Assembly: GCA_947628795.1 (NCBI GenBank)
Contig: CANRBF010000006.1
Coordinates: 1-64,000 of the forward strand
DNA length: 64,000 bases
Direction: 5' to 3'
DNA from: an uncultured Monoglobus sp.
GTDB lineage: Bacteria > Bacillota > Clostridia > Monoglobales > Monoglobaceae
Under the pieces are notes generated by a model. The model made no database searches and was not told the origin of the DNA. It saw nothing but the letters and a program-made list of their open reading frames with translations. Positions 15,384-24,224 of this stretch are shown here, piece by piece (the stretch's first letter is position 1; every line of letters begins with the position of its first letter). The position numbers and the translations under genes are program-made.

Positions 15384-16649
15384 CTATTTTTTATCCGCTT
15401 TAAGATATTCTTTATATTCGCGGCGCTTTTCGTTAATATATGTCGCCGTTATGTTGCGCGGCAGCACCCGTTTCACAAACTCGCTGCTTTCGGCAAAGCG
15501 CACGGCCTCCTCAAGGTTCCGCGGCAGGCGCACGAGCCCCTCGATGCCTTCCTTATAGGTAACGTTAACGGGGTCGGCGAGCCTCATCTCGTTTTTGATG
15601 CCGTCGATGCCCGCGTAGATCATAAGCGCGATAACCAGATACGGATTCGAGCATCCGTCGGGCGAGCGCAGCTCGAGACGGCTCTCTCCCACCGTATTTG
15701 TGGGGATGCGCATAAGCTGCTGTCGGTTCTGGTGCGACCATGTCACGAACTTCGGCGCCTCGAACTGACCCAACCTGCTGTATGAATTCACGGTCGGGCA
15801 CAGGAACAGGCTTATCTCATTGATGTGAGCCAGAATTCCCGCGATGAAGCGGCGACCCGTCTCGCAGCCTATGTCAATAAGGCTCTTTCCGGTCTTGCTC
15901 TCATATAAAGACAAATGTACGTGCATTCCGTTTCCGCTCTTGTCGGGAATGGGGCGTGGCATAAACGAGGCGTACAGTCCGTTCATATCGGCTATGGTCC
16001 GAACCAGATTTTTAAATGTCATCACATGGTCTGCCGCCTCGACGGGCGCGCCGTGGTTGTACACGATCTGGTGCTGGCCGGGGCCGCCCGCGTGCTTTGA
16101 GCTTCTGGGCTGTATCCCCATTTCCTCAAGCGTCAGGCATATCTCGCGTCGGATATTCTCGCCCCTGTCGGACGGAGCCACGTCGTAGTAAGTTCCGTTG
16201 TCGTGGGGGATGTCGGTCATCTCGCCGTGCTCGTCAAGATTGAACAGGTAGAACTTGCACTCGGTCCCTATCTCGCAGTAAAGGCCGTTCTCCCCCAGAT
16301 CGTCGATCGACTTTTTGAGTATGTTGCGCGAATCGCCCTCAAACATCTTGCCGTCGGGATAGCATATATCGCAGAATATTCTGAGGACTCTGGCGTGCTG
16401 CGGGCGCCACGGCAGTATCTCGGCGGTGGTCGGGTCGGGACGCAGCATAAGGTCGCTCTCGCCCACATTCATGAATCCGTTGATCTCCGAGACGTCAAAG
16501 GTCACGCCGTACTCCAGCGCCCTCGGCAGCTCGGACGCGAAAATCGAGATATTCTTCATATTTCCGAATATGTCAAAAAACACCAGACGTATGAACTTAA
16601 CGTCGTTATCCTCGATATACTCCATTATATCATCCAAAGAAAACAGCAT
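15384..16649 (-). CDS. glnA: Type I glutamine synthetase
   Basis: A 421-residue GSI-type glutamine synthetase, slightly short of the usual 440-470 residues. It has an N-terminal beta-grasp domain (FVDIFGNMKN-like VFFDIFGNMKNISI), the nucleotide and substrate motifs GGPGQHQIVY and SGNGMHVHLSL, and the late catalytic loop VGESRLELRSPDG. It makes glutamine from glutamate and ammonia and is the partner of the glutamate synthase at 464-5519. Two ATGs compete: 16655 has only two bases after AAAGGG, while 16649 has eight, so the second is preferred. The adenylylation-site region of proteobacterial enzymes is not apparent. Likely regulated with the ANTAR gene 54 bases downstream. Confidence 0.93.
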   Translation of the reverse strand: MLFSLDDIMEYIEDNDVKFIRLVFFDIFGNMKNISIFASELPRALEYGVTFDVSEINGFMNVGESDLMLRPDPTTAEILPWRPQHARVLRIFCDICYPDGKMFEGDSRNILKKSIDDLGENGLYCEIGTECKFYLFNLDEHGEMTDIPHDNGTYYDVAPSDRGENIRREICLTLEEMGIQPRSSKHAGGPGQHQIVYNHGAPVEAADHVMTFKNLVRTIADMNGLYASFMPRPIPDKSGNGMHVHLSLYESKTGKSLIDIGCETGRRFIAGILAHINEISLFLCPTVNSYSRLGQFEAPKFVTWSHQNRQQLMRIPTNTVGESRLELRSPDGCSNPYLVIALMIYAGIDGIKNEMRLADPVNVTYKEGIEGLVRLPRNLEEAVRFAESSEFVKRVLPRNITATYINEKRREYKEYLKADKK

Positions 16650-16770
16650 ACTCATTACCCTTTCTATATTAAAATTTTGCGAATCAATAAACCGAACGAA
16701 CGCGGTAACATCTTAACGTTTTAGGATAAATTATATCCGCGTATTCGCTATTCGCTAATCGCTAATCCCT

Positions 16771-16799
16771 ATGTTAGCACAAAACTCAAAATATGTCAA
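16771..16799 (-). promoter_or_regulatory. SigA-type promoter of glnA
   Basis: TTGACA (16799-16794) and TAACAT (16776-16771) on the minus strand with a 17-base spacer. The -10 box is fused to a copy of the dispersed heptad repeat (16741-16770), so the transcript starts within repeats of GATTAGC. The leader is about 115 nt and shows no U-tract terminator. Confidence 0.75.
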
Positions 16800-16849
16800 T
16801 TAAAAAGGCAAGGCCAAACTCGGCTCGATAACTGTGTAAAACCGACAAA

Positions 16850-16877
16850 AAATCAAAAGGACGACCGCAGCCGTCCC
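16850..16877 (-). terminator. Terminator after mecA
   Basis: On the minus strand GGACG-GCTGCGGT-CGTCC is followed by TTTTGATTTTTT, 13 bases after the mecA stop codon. Confidence 0.75.
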
Positions 16878-16889
16878 GTAATGAACCGT

Positions 16890-17516
16890 TTACGAAAAAT
16901 ACTCAACCAGCACATTCACCGCGTCGTGCCTTATCATGATCTCGCCCAGCTCATTGAGCCTGCCGTGGGATATCAACGTGCGGTTCTGCTTGTCGGAAAA
17001 CTCGAGCATTATTTTTTCAACGCTCAGCATAATTCTTATGTCATCGGGCGCGAGCAGCATATAATAGCTGCCGTCGCACTTATACAGCATGCTGTCGCCC
17101 GAAAAATCTCTATGTATCGCCTCGGCCGCGCGGCAAACGTTGTCAAAATCGCCGAAGCGGAATATGCGGCAGCTTTTTATTTTGTTCTCCGCGTTCTCCG
17201 GATAGAGACAGCGCTTTTTGATCTTGCCTCTGTAGGAGCAGTTGGCTACCGCGGCGTTTAAGTCCTTGTCGCTGAAAATTCTGGTGATCAACATCCCGAA
17301 TCCGTCGGTATGCTCCGGAATGGCCTCCACAAACAGCTTGGCGCCGTCGATGCTGAACCGCACCTCCTCCTGCGCGAGGCGTATGGCCGTTCTGAACATC
17401 TCTCGAACCGCCGGGGAATCGGACGCCATGTTGCCGGCGCTGATGTTCCATTCCCGCGCCTCGTCGGTGTCGATCAGAACCTTTATTTTATTTTCGTTAA
17501 TTTTTTCGATTCTCAT
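16890..17516 (-). CDS. mecA: Adaptor protein MecA
   Basis: A 208-residue MecA-family adaptor. The N-terminal substrate-recognition domain begins MRIEKINENKIKVLIDTDEA and includes EWNISAGNM. The C-terminal domain (about 90-208) carries the IFRFGDFDNVCRAAE motif characteristic of the family. In Bacillus MecA binds ClpC and delivers proteins such as ComK for degradation. The length matches the family (about 200-220). It is monocistronic between its own terminator and the 6S RNA region. Confidence 0.92.
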   Translation of the reverse strand: MRIEKINENKIKVLIDTDEAREWNISAGNMASDSPAVREMFRTAIRLAQEEVRFSIDGAKLFVEAIPEHTDGFGMLITRIFSDKDLNAAVANCSYRGKIKKRCLYPENAENKIKSCRIFRFGDFDNVCRAAEAIHRDFSGDSMLYKCDGSYYMLLAPDDIRIMLSVEKIMLEFSDKQNRTLISHGRLNELGEIMIRHDAVNVLVEYFS

Positions 17517-17755
17517 ATTTTTTCTCCTGATTTTTCGAAAACCGTATCAATATAAAAGCTTATCAATATATTTATAATCAAAAATATGCGCTCACAATTT
17601 TAATTATACCTAAATAAAATATAATTTCAATGCAAAAAATATGGAAACAAGAAATTGTTAATTCTCTGTAAACCGCCCGAAAAAACTTGTAACAAAACAG
17701 AAACGTTTGTAACAATAATCAATTAAAATTGTTATAAAAAGAACATAAATATGTG

Positions 17756-17784
17756 TTGTAATTTCATGTTTTATATGATATAAT
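17756..17784 (+). promoter_or_regulatory. Promoter of the 6S RNA gene
   Basis: TTGTAA (17756-17761) and TATAAT (17779-17784) with a 17-base spacer; the start would be near 17791. Confidence 0.75.
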
Positions 17785-17790
17785 ATGAAC

Positions 17791-17990
17791 ATAAAATAAT
17801 TCCCTGCGTTGTGCGTAATTATGACACTAATGTAAAACCAACAAAATTATTAAGGGATTTTAATCTTCGGGGGCGGCGCACATGCCTCACACCCTTCGGG
17901 GTCGTCCAGTGGACTTGTAAAGTTTCCGAGAAAATCCCACCTGGTTTCCAGGTTTTTACCTTAGTCATTCTACGGCAATCGCGGGGTTTA
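17791..17990 (+). ncRNA. ssrS: Probable 6S RNA
   Basis: This gap of about 550 bases holds no protein gene but a roughly 200-nt RNA behind a good promoter. The ends pair: CCCTGCG (17802-17808) with CGCGGGG (17980-17986), then TTG with CAA, CGTA with TACG and CTAA with TTAG. A large central bubble follows. Its 3' side carries the small hairpin CCTGG-TTT-CCAGG. Above it GGGATTTT pairs with AAAATCCC and a long terminal stem-loop follows. Closing stem, open bubble with a 3' hairpin and apical stem are the hallmark of 6S RNA, which mimics an open promoter and binds RNA polymerase. Identification is by structure, not by database match. Confidence 0.75.
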
Positions 17991-18049
17991 TTTATGTCGG
18001 CAAATAATTTGTTAAAATCGCTGTATTTTTACAAATTTATTTAAAACCC

Positions 18050-18078
18050 TTGACAAATTTACAATTTTGATATATAAA
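18050..18078 (+). promoter_or_regulatory. Promoter of the rsmD-coaD operon
   Basis: TTGACA (18050-18055) and TATAAA (18073-18078) with a 17-base spacer. Confidence 0.78.
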
Positions 18079-18129
18079 TATAAGGTGAATGTAATTATTT
18101 TGAAAAATTCTTTCGTTTGGAGGCTTGTT

Positions 18130-18717
18130 TTGCGAATAATATCGGGCAAAAGACGAGGATACAAATTAAAGGCTCCCGACGGGCTTGACACCCGACCCAC
18201 CACCGACAGGGTAAAGGAATCGGTCTTTAATATAATTCAGTCTCATCTGCCCTGCGGCTTTGTGCTTGACATGTTCGCGGGCAGCGGAGCGATGGGGATC
18301 GAGGCTTTGAGCCGAGGCGCCGAGGGCGCCGTGTTCATAGAGCAAAACCCCTCGTCATATAAAATCGTTGAGTCGAATCTCATCGGCTCCGGCCTGATGG
18401 ACGGTGCCGCGCTGTTTAAGACCGACGCGTACCCGCTGATCGACCGCCTCGCAAACGGAACTGCGACCGCCGTGACAGCCGGCGGGACCCGATTTGACAC
18501 AAATCGCGGCTTTGACATAATATTCCTTGACCCGCCCTACAATAAAGGGCACGTCGCAAAGGCGCTCGGCGAGATCGGCAGGCTCGGTCTGCTTAGCGAA
18601 AACGGCGTTATTGTGGCCGAGACCGAGGTCGGAGGAGAGGAAATTTCGCGGTGCGGCTTCAATGTCATAAGAGAGGCGCGGTACGGCAAGACTACAATAA
18701 CGGTTATGCAGAGGTGA
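18130..18717 (+). CDS. rsmD: 16S rRNA guanine-N2 methyltransferase RsmD
   Basis: A 195-residue class I SAM-dependent methyltransferase that modifies G966 (E. coli numbering) of 16S rRNA. The N-terminal [12 protein letters not shown] motif, the SAM motif [20 protein letters not shown] and the catalytic motif LDPPYNKG are all present. The start is taken as TTG at 18130: GGAGG lies six bases before it and the product then begins with MRIISGK as in relatives. A longer reading frame upstream overlaps the promoter. It is followed after four bases by coaD, the common Firmicutes gene order. Confidence 0.92.
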   Translation: MRIISGKRRGYKLKAPDGLDTRPTTDRVKESVFNIIQSHLPCGFVLDMFAGSGAMGIEALSRGAEGAVFIEQNPSSYKIVESNLIGSGLMDGAALFKTDAYPLIDRLANGTATAVTAGGTRFDTNRGFDIIFLDPPYNKGHVAKALGEIGRLGLLSENGVIVAETEVGGEEISRCGFNVIREARYGKTTITVMQR

Positions 18718-18721
18718 AACT

Positions 18722-19210
18722 ATGAAAACTGCTGTGTATCCGGGCAGCTTTGACCCATGCACCAACGGGCATCTTGACGTTATAAAGAGAGCATCCCGCC
18801 TGTTTGACAAACTCGTCGTGGCGGTACTTATAAACAGCTCAAAGCAGCCGTCTTTTTCGGTTGAGGAACGGGTGGATATGCTCAAGAGCGTGACAAAAGA
18901 TATAGACAACGTTGAGATCCGTTCATTTTCCGGGCTGCTCGCGGATTTTATGAAAAATATTAATTCTAGTATAATTATTAAGGGAATTAGAGCGGTATCT
19001 GATTTCGAGTACGAATTCCAGATGGCATTGACCAACCGTACGCTGAACCCGGAGCTTGAAACCTTGTTCCTGCACACCAGTCAGGACTACATGTTTTTAA
19101 GTTCCAGCATCGTTAAGGAGATCGCGAAGTACGGCGGATGTCTTGACGGGCTCGTTCCGGACGATTTAATCCCTATTATTAAAAGCCGTTTTGAAAACGC
19201 GGACGCATAA
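18722..19210 (+). CDS. coaD: Phosphopantetheine adenylyltransferase
   Basis: A 162-residue nucleotidyltransferase of coenzyme A synthesis that converts 4'-phosphopantetheine and ATP to dephospho-CoA. The signature [19 protein letters not shown] at the N-terminus contains the nucleotide-binding T/HxGH motif. [20 protein letters not shown] and the SSSIVKE motif follow. The length is standard. It is transcribed with rsmD, and the ATG follows GAGGTG by six bases. Confidence 0.95.
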   Translation: MKTAVYPGSFDPCTNGHLDVIKRASRLFDKLVVAVLINSSKQPSFSVEERVDMLKSVTKDIDNVEIRSFSGLLADFMKNINSSIIIKGIRAVSDFEYEFQMALTNRTLNPELETLFLHTSQDYMFLSSSIVKEIAKYGGCLDGLVPDDLIPIIKSRFENADA

Positions 19211-19243
19211 TTCGGCTTTATATTTTTAAGGAGGTATTTGCAA

Positions 19244-19768
19244 ATGGATGCATTAGAACTGTTGGATGAACTGGAGGATATAATTGATAAAGGCGCTTCG
19301 GTGCCGTTTTCGGGCCGCTGCATTCTCGACAAGGACGAACTGCTTGATGTGCTTCAGGAGATAAAGCTGAAGCTTCCCGATGATCTCAAGCAGGCCAAAT
19401 GGATAAAAGAAGAGCGTCAGAGGATCCTTCAGGAGGCGCAGACCGAGTCCGACAATCTTATCAAGAGCGCCGAGGACAAGATCATCGCCATGGTGAACGA
19501 GAACGAGATCACCAAAAAGGCGATCGTTCAGGGCAACCAGATCATCGAGAATGCGCGCAGCAACGCTCAGCAGATCTCGGATTCTTCATACAACTACGCC
19601 GACAGTCTGCTTGAGACAGTCGAGAAGGTTGTTATGTCGTCGATGAAAGACCTGGAGCAGTGCGTGAATATAGTTCGCAGCAACAGAAGCGAGATGCGCA
19701 GCAACGGCAATGTTGTTCCCACGGCCGCCGCGGGAGTTCCCGCCGACAACGCCCAGCCCATTGAGTAA
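19244..19768 (+). CDS. Conserved clostridial coiled-coil protein
   Basis: A 174-residue protein of the kind found after coaD in many Clostridia, often loosely labelled ATPase although no nucleotide-binding motif is present. The N-terminus is LDELEDIIDKGASVPFSGR. Residues about 45-140 form a charged coiled coil (KEERQRILQEAQTESDNLIK and onward) resembling stalk subunits such as V-type H or F-type b. The tail is Ala/Pro rich. The ATG at 19244 follows AAGGAGG by nine bases. Its function is unknown; a link to division or secretion scaffolding would be a guess. Confidence 0.8.
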   Translation: MDALELLDELEDIIDKGASVPFSGRCILDKDELLDVLQEIKLKLPDDLKQAKWIKEERQRILQEAQTESDNLIKSAEDKIIAMVNENEITKKAIVQGNQIIENARSNAQQISDSSYNYADSLLETVEKVVMSSMKDLEQCVNIVRSNRSEMRSNGNVVPTAAAGVPADNAQPIE

Positions 19769-19778
19769 GACAAAATCA

Positions 19779-19815
19779 AGCCTTCGGGAAAAACCCGAAG
19801 GTTTTTTCTTTTTTA
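19779..19815 (+). terminator. Terminator of the rsmD operon
   Basis: CCTTCGGG-AAAAA-CCCGAAGG followed by TTTTTTCTTTTTT. Confidence 0.92.
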
Positions 19816-19844
19816 AATTATCTTACAAAATTTATTATTTTGGC

Positions 19845-19873
19845 TTGAAATATGTAATTTTATATGTTAAAAT
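19845..19873 (+). promoter_or_regulatory. Promoter of pheS
   Basis: TTGAAA (19845-19850) and TAAAAT (19868-19873) with a 17-base spacer. The leader is only about 35 nt, so no T-box element fits. Confidence 0.7.
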
Positions 19874-19916
19874 AGTTAGATGACAATTTGTGAAAACACT
19901 ATTGGGAGGTTATATA

Positions 19917-20942
19917 ATGAAAGACCGGTTAAACAGTATAAAGCTGAGCGCCGAAAGCGAGCTTCAAAACGCGGCGGACTTAAACGCCCTTGAGACGCTC
20001 AGAGTCAAATATCTCGGCAAGAAAGGCGAGCTCACGGCCGTTATGAAAGGCATGGGTAAGCTCTCCAAAGAGGAGCGCCCCGTGATCGGACAGCTGGCGA
20101 ACAAAGTTCGCTCGGGGATCGAGAGCGCTCTTGAGGAAAAGAAAAAAGCGCTTACCGAGCTGGCTAAGGAAATGAAGCTCAAGGCCGAGACGATCGACGT
20201 GGCGCTCCCCGGCAGAAAGCCCGAGACGGGCGCCAAGCACCCGCTCACCACGGTGCTTGACGATCTGCAGGACATTTTTATCGGCATGGGATTCTCGATC
20301 GTCGAGGGCCCCGAGGTCGAGCTTGACTACTATAACTTCGAGGCGCTGAACCTGCCGCCCGACCACCCCGCGAGAGACACGCAGGACACGTTCTATATCA
20401 GCGACAACGTGCTGCTCAGAACACAGACCTCTCCGGTGCAGGTGCGCGTTATGGAAAAGCAAAAGCCGCCCATACGCATAATCTCGCCCGGCAGAGTTTA
20501 CAGAAGCGACACGGTCGACGCCACCCACTCGCCTGTGTTCCATCAGGTCGAGGGTCTCGTTATCGACAAGGGCATCACGATGGCCGACCTTAAAGGCACT
20601 CTTGAGGTGTTCGCCAAAAAGCTGTACGGCGACGACACAAGGCTCCGTTTCCGTCCGCACCATTTCCCGTTCACCGAGCCCAGCGCCGAGGTCGACATCT
20701 CTTGCTTCAACTGCAAGGGCAAAGGCTGCAACATCTGCAAGGGCGAGGGCTGGATCGAGATATTGGGCTGCGGAATGGTCCACCCCAAGGTGCTGCGCAA
20801 CTGCGGCATCGACCCCGAGGTATATTCGGGCTTCGCGTTCGGCATGGGTCTTGAGCGCGTGACCATGTTCCGCTACGGAATAAAGGATCTGCGCCTGTTC
20901 TATGAGAACGATCTTCAGTTCTTAAAGCAATTTAAGATATAA
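19917..20942 (+). CDS. pheS: Phenylalanyl-tRNA synthetase alpha subunit
   Basis: A 341-residue class II synthetase catalytic subunit. It has an N-terminal coiled tRNA-binding region, then motif 2 region [20 protein letters not shown] and motif 3 [19 protein letters not shown] cysteine-rich loop ([18 protein letters not shown], about 258-275) sits in the catalytic domain and may bind zinc, as in a subset of bacterial PheS. The ATG at 19917 is favoured by GGGAGG seven bases before it over an earlier in-frame codon. It works with PheT as an alpha2-beta2 enzyme. Confidence 0.95.
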   Translation: MKDRLNSIKLSAESELQNAADLNALETLRVKYLGKKGELTAVMKGMGKLSKEERPVIGQLANKVRSGIESALEEKKKALTELAKEMKLKAETIDVALPGRKPETGAKHPLTTVLDDLQDIFIGMGFSIVEGPEVELDYYNFEALNLPPDHPARDTQDTFYISDNVLLRTQTSPVQVRVMEKQKPPIRIISPGRVYRSDTVDATHSPVFHQVEGLVIDKGITMADLKGTLEVFAKKLYGDDTRLRFRPHHFPFTEPSAEVDISCFNCKGKGCNICKGEGWIEILGCGMVHPKVLRNCGIDPEVYSGFAFGMGLERVTMFRYGIKDLRLFYENDLQFLKQFKI

Positions 20943-20980
20943 AATATTTATGATATAAAACGTTTATTCGGAATGATTAT

Positions 20981-21490
20981 ATGAAACGAGTAATGATATT
21001 CGGATTTTCGGGCGCGGGCAAATCCACGCTGGCGCGGAGGATAGCCGAAAAAATCGGGATCGAGCCGACCCATCTGGACGCGCTCCACTGGCTGCCCGGC
21101 TGGGTCGAAAGCGGCAGAGAACACAAACGGAACGCCCTGCGCCCCGTTCTCGAGAGGGATAAATGGGTCATAGACGGCAACTATTTGAAAGTGCTGTTTG
21201 ACGAGCGCCTTGATATGGCGGACACGGTCGTGTTTTTGGACTTTAACCGATTCATCTGCCTGTTTCGTGTGATAAAGCGGTATTTTAACTACCGCGGAAG
21301 ATCCCGCCCCGACATGGGCGAGGGCTGCCCCGAAAAGCTTGACGCCGAGTTTTTGCGCTGGGTGCTACTCGACGGGCGGAAAAACCGCGGGAAATACCGC
21401 TCCGCGATCCGCGAGGCGGCCGCTTCGGGCAAGCGTGCCAAAACGCTTAAAAACCCGCGCGAGGTCAGAGATTTTCTGAATAATCTTTAA
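20981..21490 (+). CDS. P-loop kinase of the FlaR / adenylate-kinase-like family
   Basis: A 169-residue P-loop NTPase with a Walker A motif near the start (GFSGAGKSTLARR, residues 8-20) and the family segments HLDALHWLPGWVES, WVIDGNYLK and FLDFNRF. Relatives are called DNA topology modulation protein FlaR, but their substrate is not established. The small size and lid-like basic stretch suggest a nucleotide or small-molecule kinase. Oddly it sits between pheS and pheT, which are usually adjacent, 38 and 32 bases from each. No ribosome site is obvious before its ATG. Confidence 0.82.
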   Translation: MKRVMIFGFSGAGKSTLARRIAEKIGIEPTHLDALHWLPGWVESGREHKRNALRPVLERDKWVIDGNYLKVLFDERLDMADTVVFLDFNRFICLFRVIKRYFNYRGRSRPDMGEGCPEKLDAEFLRWVLLDGRKNRGKYRSAIREAAASGKRAKTLKNPREVRDFLNNL

Positions 21491-21522
21491 AATCAAGACA
21501 TATAACAGTAGGAGGAATATAT

Positions 21523-23868
21523 ATGAACTTACCACTTTCATGGCTCAAGGACTACATGAACACCGACGGCATATCCGAAAAGGAATACGCCGATCGGCTC
21601 ACCATGAGCGGCTCGATCGTTGAAGGTATCAAAAACCTCGGAGCCGAGTTTAAAAATGTGGTCGTTGGCAAGATCACCAAGATAGAAAAGCATCCCGACG
21701 CGGACAAACTGGTCGTGTGCCAAGTTGACGTCGGAGACGAGGAAATACAGATAGTCACCGGAGCGCCCAACGTGTTCGAGGGCGCGGTAGTTCCGGTCGC
21801 CAAGCACAAAAGCGCCCTGCCCGGCGGCGTTAAGATCACCAAGGGCAAGCTCAGAGGCGTTATGAGCTTCGGAATGATGTGCTCGACCGACGAGCTGGGA
21901 ATATCCAAGGAGCGGGCCACCGGAATACTTATCCTTCCCGACGACACTCCGATAGGCGAGGACATCACCCACACCCTGGGTCTTGACGAGAGCGTGGCGG
22001 AATTTGAGATAACATCAAACCGCCCCGACTGCATGAGCATAATCGGCCTCGCCCGCGAGACCGCCGCAACCTTCGCGAGGGATTTTAAAATTCCCGAAAT
22101 AAAGGCCACGGGCAACAAAGAGGACGTGAACGACTACGCCGCCGTTGAGATAGCGGACAGCAAGCTCTGCTCCAGATTCACGGCAAGAGCGGTCAAAAAC
22201 GTCAAGATCGGCCCCTCGCCCAAATGGATGCAGAACCGCCTGACGGCCGCGGGACTCCGCGCCATCAACAACGTGGTCGACATAACCAACTATATCATGC
22301 TGGAATACGGCCAGCCGATGCACGCCTATGACCTTGACCATGTTGAGGGCAGAAAGATAATCGTGCGCGACGCCGGAAACGGCGAAATGCTTGAAACTCT
22401 GGATGACAAGCCAAGAGAGCTGAAGTCGGGCATGATCGCCATATCCGACGAAAAGCGCGCCATCGGCGTGGCGGGCGTTATGGGCGGCGCCAACTCCGAA
22501 GTGACCGACGACACCACGACCGTGCTGTTTGAAAGCGCGTGCTTCAATCCGGTGCTGGTTCGCCGCGGCGCAAAAGCGCTGGGCATGAGGACCGACGCGT
22601 CCGCGCTGTTTGAAAAGGGACTGGACAGCGAGAACTGTCTGCCCGCTATCAACCGCGCCTGCGAGCTGCTTCAAGACATGGGCGGCGGCGAGGTCGTCGG
22701 CGGCGTGATCGACGTGTATCCCGTGAAAAAGCAAAACACCGTGCTTCCGTTTGAGCCCGAAAAAATAAACAAGTTCCTGGGAACCGACATTCCCGAGAGC
22801 GATATGATCGAGTACCTCGGCCGCCTCGAGTTTGAAGTTAAGGACGGTAATGTGATAGTTCCCACCTTCCGCGGCGACATAGAGAGCATGGCGGACATCG
22901 CCGAGGAAGTCGCCAGACTGTACGGCTACGACAACCTGCCCGTCACAATGATGCAGGGCCGAGTGGTCGTCGGCGGCAAGACCTTTAAACAGAAGATCGT
23001 TGACAGCATCAAAAACACGCTGACAGGCTGCGGACTGTACGAGGCGATGACCTACTCGTTCATCGACCCCAAAGAGTTTAAGCAGACCCGCGTTCCCATG
23101 GATAACGTTGTGAAGATCACCAATCCTCTGGGCGAGGAAAACAGTGTTATGAGGACCTCAATGCTCTCGTCGATAATAAAAACGCTCAAGGTCAACTACA
23201 ACCGCAGAGCCTCATCAGCCAAGATCTTCGAGCTTGGCATGACATACAACCCGATCGGCGAGACCCTGCCCGATGAGCGGCAGATCGTGGCGATCGGCAT
23301 GTACGGCAAAACCGATTTCTTTGACCTCAAGGGCATAGTCCAGAATCTTTTGAGCCGTCTCGGTGTTTCGGACGTCGTGTTTGAGACCGAAAAAGAAAAT
23401 CCGTCATACCACCCCGGCAGATGCGCCAAGGTAACGGCGGGCGGCGACCTCATCGGCTATATCGGCCAGATACATCCCGTGGTGGCCGACAGCTTTAAGA
23501 TAGACACCGAGATATACGCCGCGGAGCTTGACCTCAACACGATAATCGGGCATGCCTCGTTTGACAGGACATACAAGCCGCTGCCCAAGTTCCCGTCCTC
23601 AAGCCGCGACATAGCGCTGGTTGTTGAGAAGGACATAAGCGTCGGCGAGATCGAGAAAATTATAAACAGCGTGAGCAGCGATATTCTCGAAAAAGTCAAG
23701 CTGTTCGACGTGTACGAGGGCGAGCAGGTCGGCGAAAACAAAAAGAGCGTGGCATACTCGCTGAAATTTAGAGCCGCCGACAGGACCCTGACCGACGACG
23801 AAGTAAGCGGCATGACCGAAAAAATACTCGCCGCACTCAAGGACGGCGTGAACGCCGAGCTGAGATAA
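21523..23868 (+). CDS. pheT: Phenylalanyl-tRNA synthetase beta subunit
   Basis: A 781-residue PheT of normal length. Domains in order: N-terminal B1, the OB-fold tRNA-binding EMAP domain (about 40-155, with HPDADKLVVCQVDVGDE), B3/B4 (about 215-385), the B5 domain (about 400-475), the catalytic-like core (about 480-680) and the C-terminal ferredoxin-fold anticodon-binding domain (KFPSSSRDIALVVEKDISV onward). It completes the PheRS heterotetramer and carries the editing site. An AGGAGG site precedes the ATG. Confidence 0.96.
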   Translation: MNLPLSWLKDYMNTDGISEKEYADRLTMSGSIVEGIKNLGAEFKNVVVGKITKIEKHPDADKLVVCQVDVGDEEIQIVTGAPNVFEGAVVPVAKHKSALPGGVKITKGKLRGVMSFGMMCSTDELGISKERATGILILPDDTPIGEDITHTLGLDESVAEFEITSNRPDCMSIIGLARETAATFARDFKIPEIKATGNKEDVNDYAAVEIADSKLCSRFTARAVKNVKIGPSPKWMQNRLTAAGLRAINNVVDITNYIMLEYGQPMHAYDLDHVEGRKIIVRDAGNGEMLETLDDKPRELKSGMIAISDEKRAIGVAGVMGGANSEVTDDTTTVLFESACFNPVLVRRGAKALGMRTDASALFEKGLDSENCLPAINRACELLQDMGGGEVVGGVIDVYPVKKQNTVLPFEPEKINKFLGTDIPESDMIEYLGRLEFEVKDGNVIVPTFRGDIESMADIAEEVARLYGYDNLPVTMMQGRVVVGGKTFKQKIVDSIKNTLTGCGLYEAMTYSFIDPKEFKQTRVPMDNVVKITNPLGEENSVMRTSMLSSIIKTLKVNYNRRASSAKIFELGMTYNPIGETLPDERQIVAIGMYGKTDFFDLKGIVQNLLSRLGVSDVVFETEKENPSYHPGRCAKVTAGGDLIGYIGQIHPVVADSFKIDTEIYAAELDLNTIIGHASFDRTYKPLPKFPSSSRDIALVVEKDISVGEIEKIINSVSSDILEKVKLFDVYEGEQVGENKKSVAYSLKFRAADRTLTDDEVSGMTEKILAALKDGVNAELR

Positions 23869-23877
23869 AGCTCTCTG

Positions 23878-23912
23878 ATCACTATTCACTAATCGCTAAT
23901 CACTATGTTAGG
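23878..23912 (+). repeat. Heptad repeat copy between pheT and ireB
   Basis: CACTAATCGCTAATCACTA lies between the two genes. The end of the element reads ATGTTAGGAGG, so it merges with the ribosome site of ireB. Confidence 0.7.
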
Positions 23913-23924
23913 AGGTGTTTTTAA

Positions 23925-24173
23925 ATGGAAAATCAGGAAACCAAAAAATTTCAAATAGACATGGAGCGGCCCGACCCGAAAAAGATAATCATGACGGTAT
24001 ATGAGGCGCTGAACGAAAAGGGCTACAATCCGATAAATCAGATCGTGGGATATATTCTGTCAGGCGATCCCTCCTACATCACATCCTACGGCGGAGCCAG
24101 AAGTCTTATCCGCAAGCTTGAGCGCGACGAGATCCTCGACGAGCTTGTCTCGTTCTATGTGAACAACAATTAA
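23925..24173 (+). CDS. ireB: IreB family regulatory phosphoprotein
   Basis: An 82-residue protein of the DUF965/UPF0297 family, with [20 protein letters not shown] and [20 protein letters not shown]. In Enterococcus IreB is phosphorylated by the PASTA kinase IreK and tunes cephalosporin resistance. It normally lies between alaS and ruvX. Here it follows pheT and is followed by a terminator, so the usual neighbours are absent. Its AGGAGGTG site is supplied by the edge of a dispersed repeat. Confidence 0.92.
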   Translation: MENQETKKFQIDMERPDPKKIIMTVYEALNEKGYNPINQIVGYILSGDPSYITSYGGARSLIRKLERDEILDELVSFYVNNN

Positions 24174-24177
24174 ACCG

Positions 24178-24212
24178 CAAAAAAGACGCCCTCTGCCGGG
24201 CGTCTTTCTTTA
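24178..24212. terminator. Bidirectional terminator between ireB and the transglutaminase-like gene
   Basis: AAAGACGCCC and GGGCGTCTTT pair around a six-base loop. T-rich tails on both strands serve the two convergent genes. Confidence 0.9.
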
Positions 24213-24224
24213 TTACTTTCCGAA

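Noticed and set aside
16680-16765. Tandem ANTAR hairpins in the glnA leader
   Set aside because: Several small hairpins can be drawn, but none shows a clear paired hexaloop set and there is no U-tract terminator.
19874-19916. T-box leader before pheS
   Set aside because: Only about 35 nt lie between the promoter and start codon; no TGGNACCGCG-type T-box sequence is seen.
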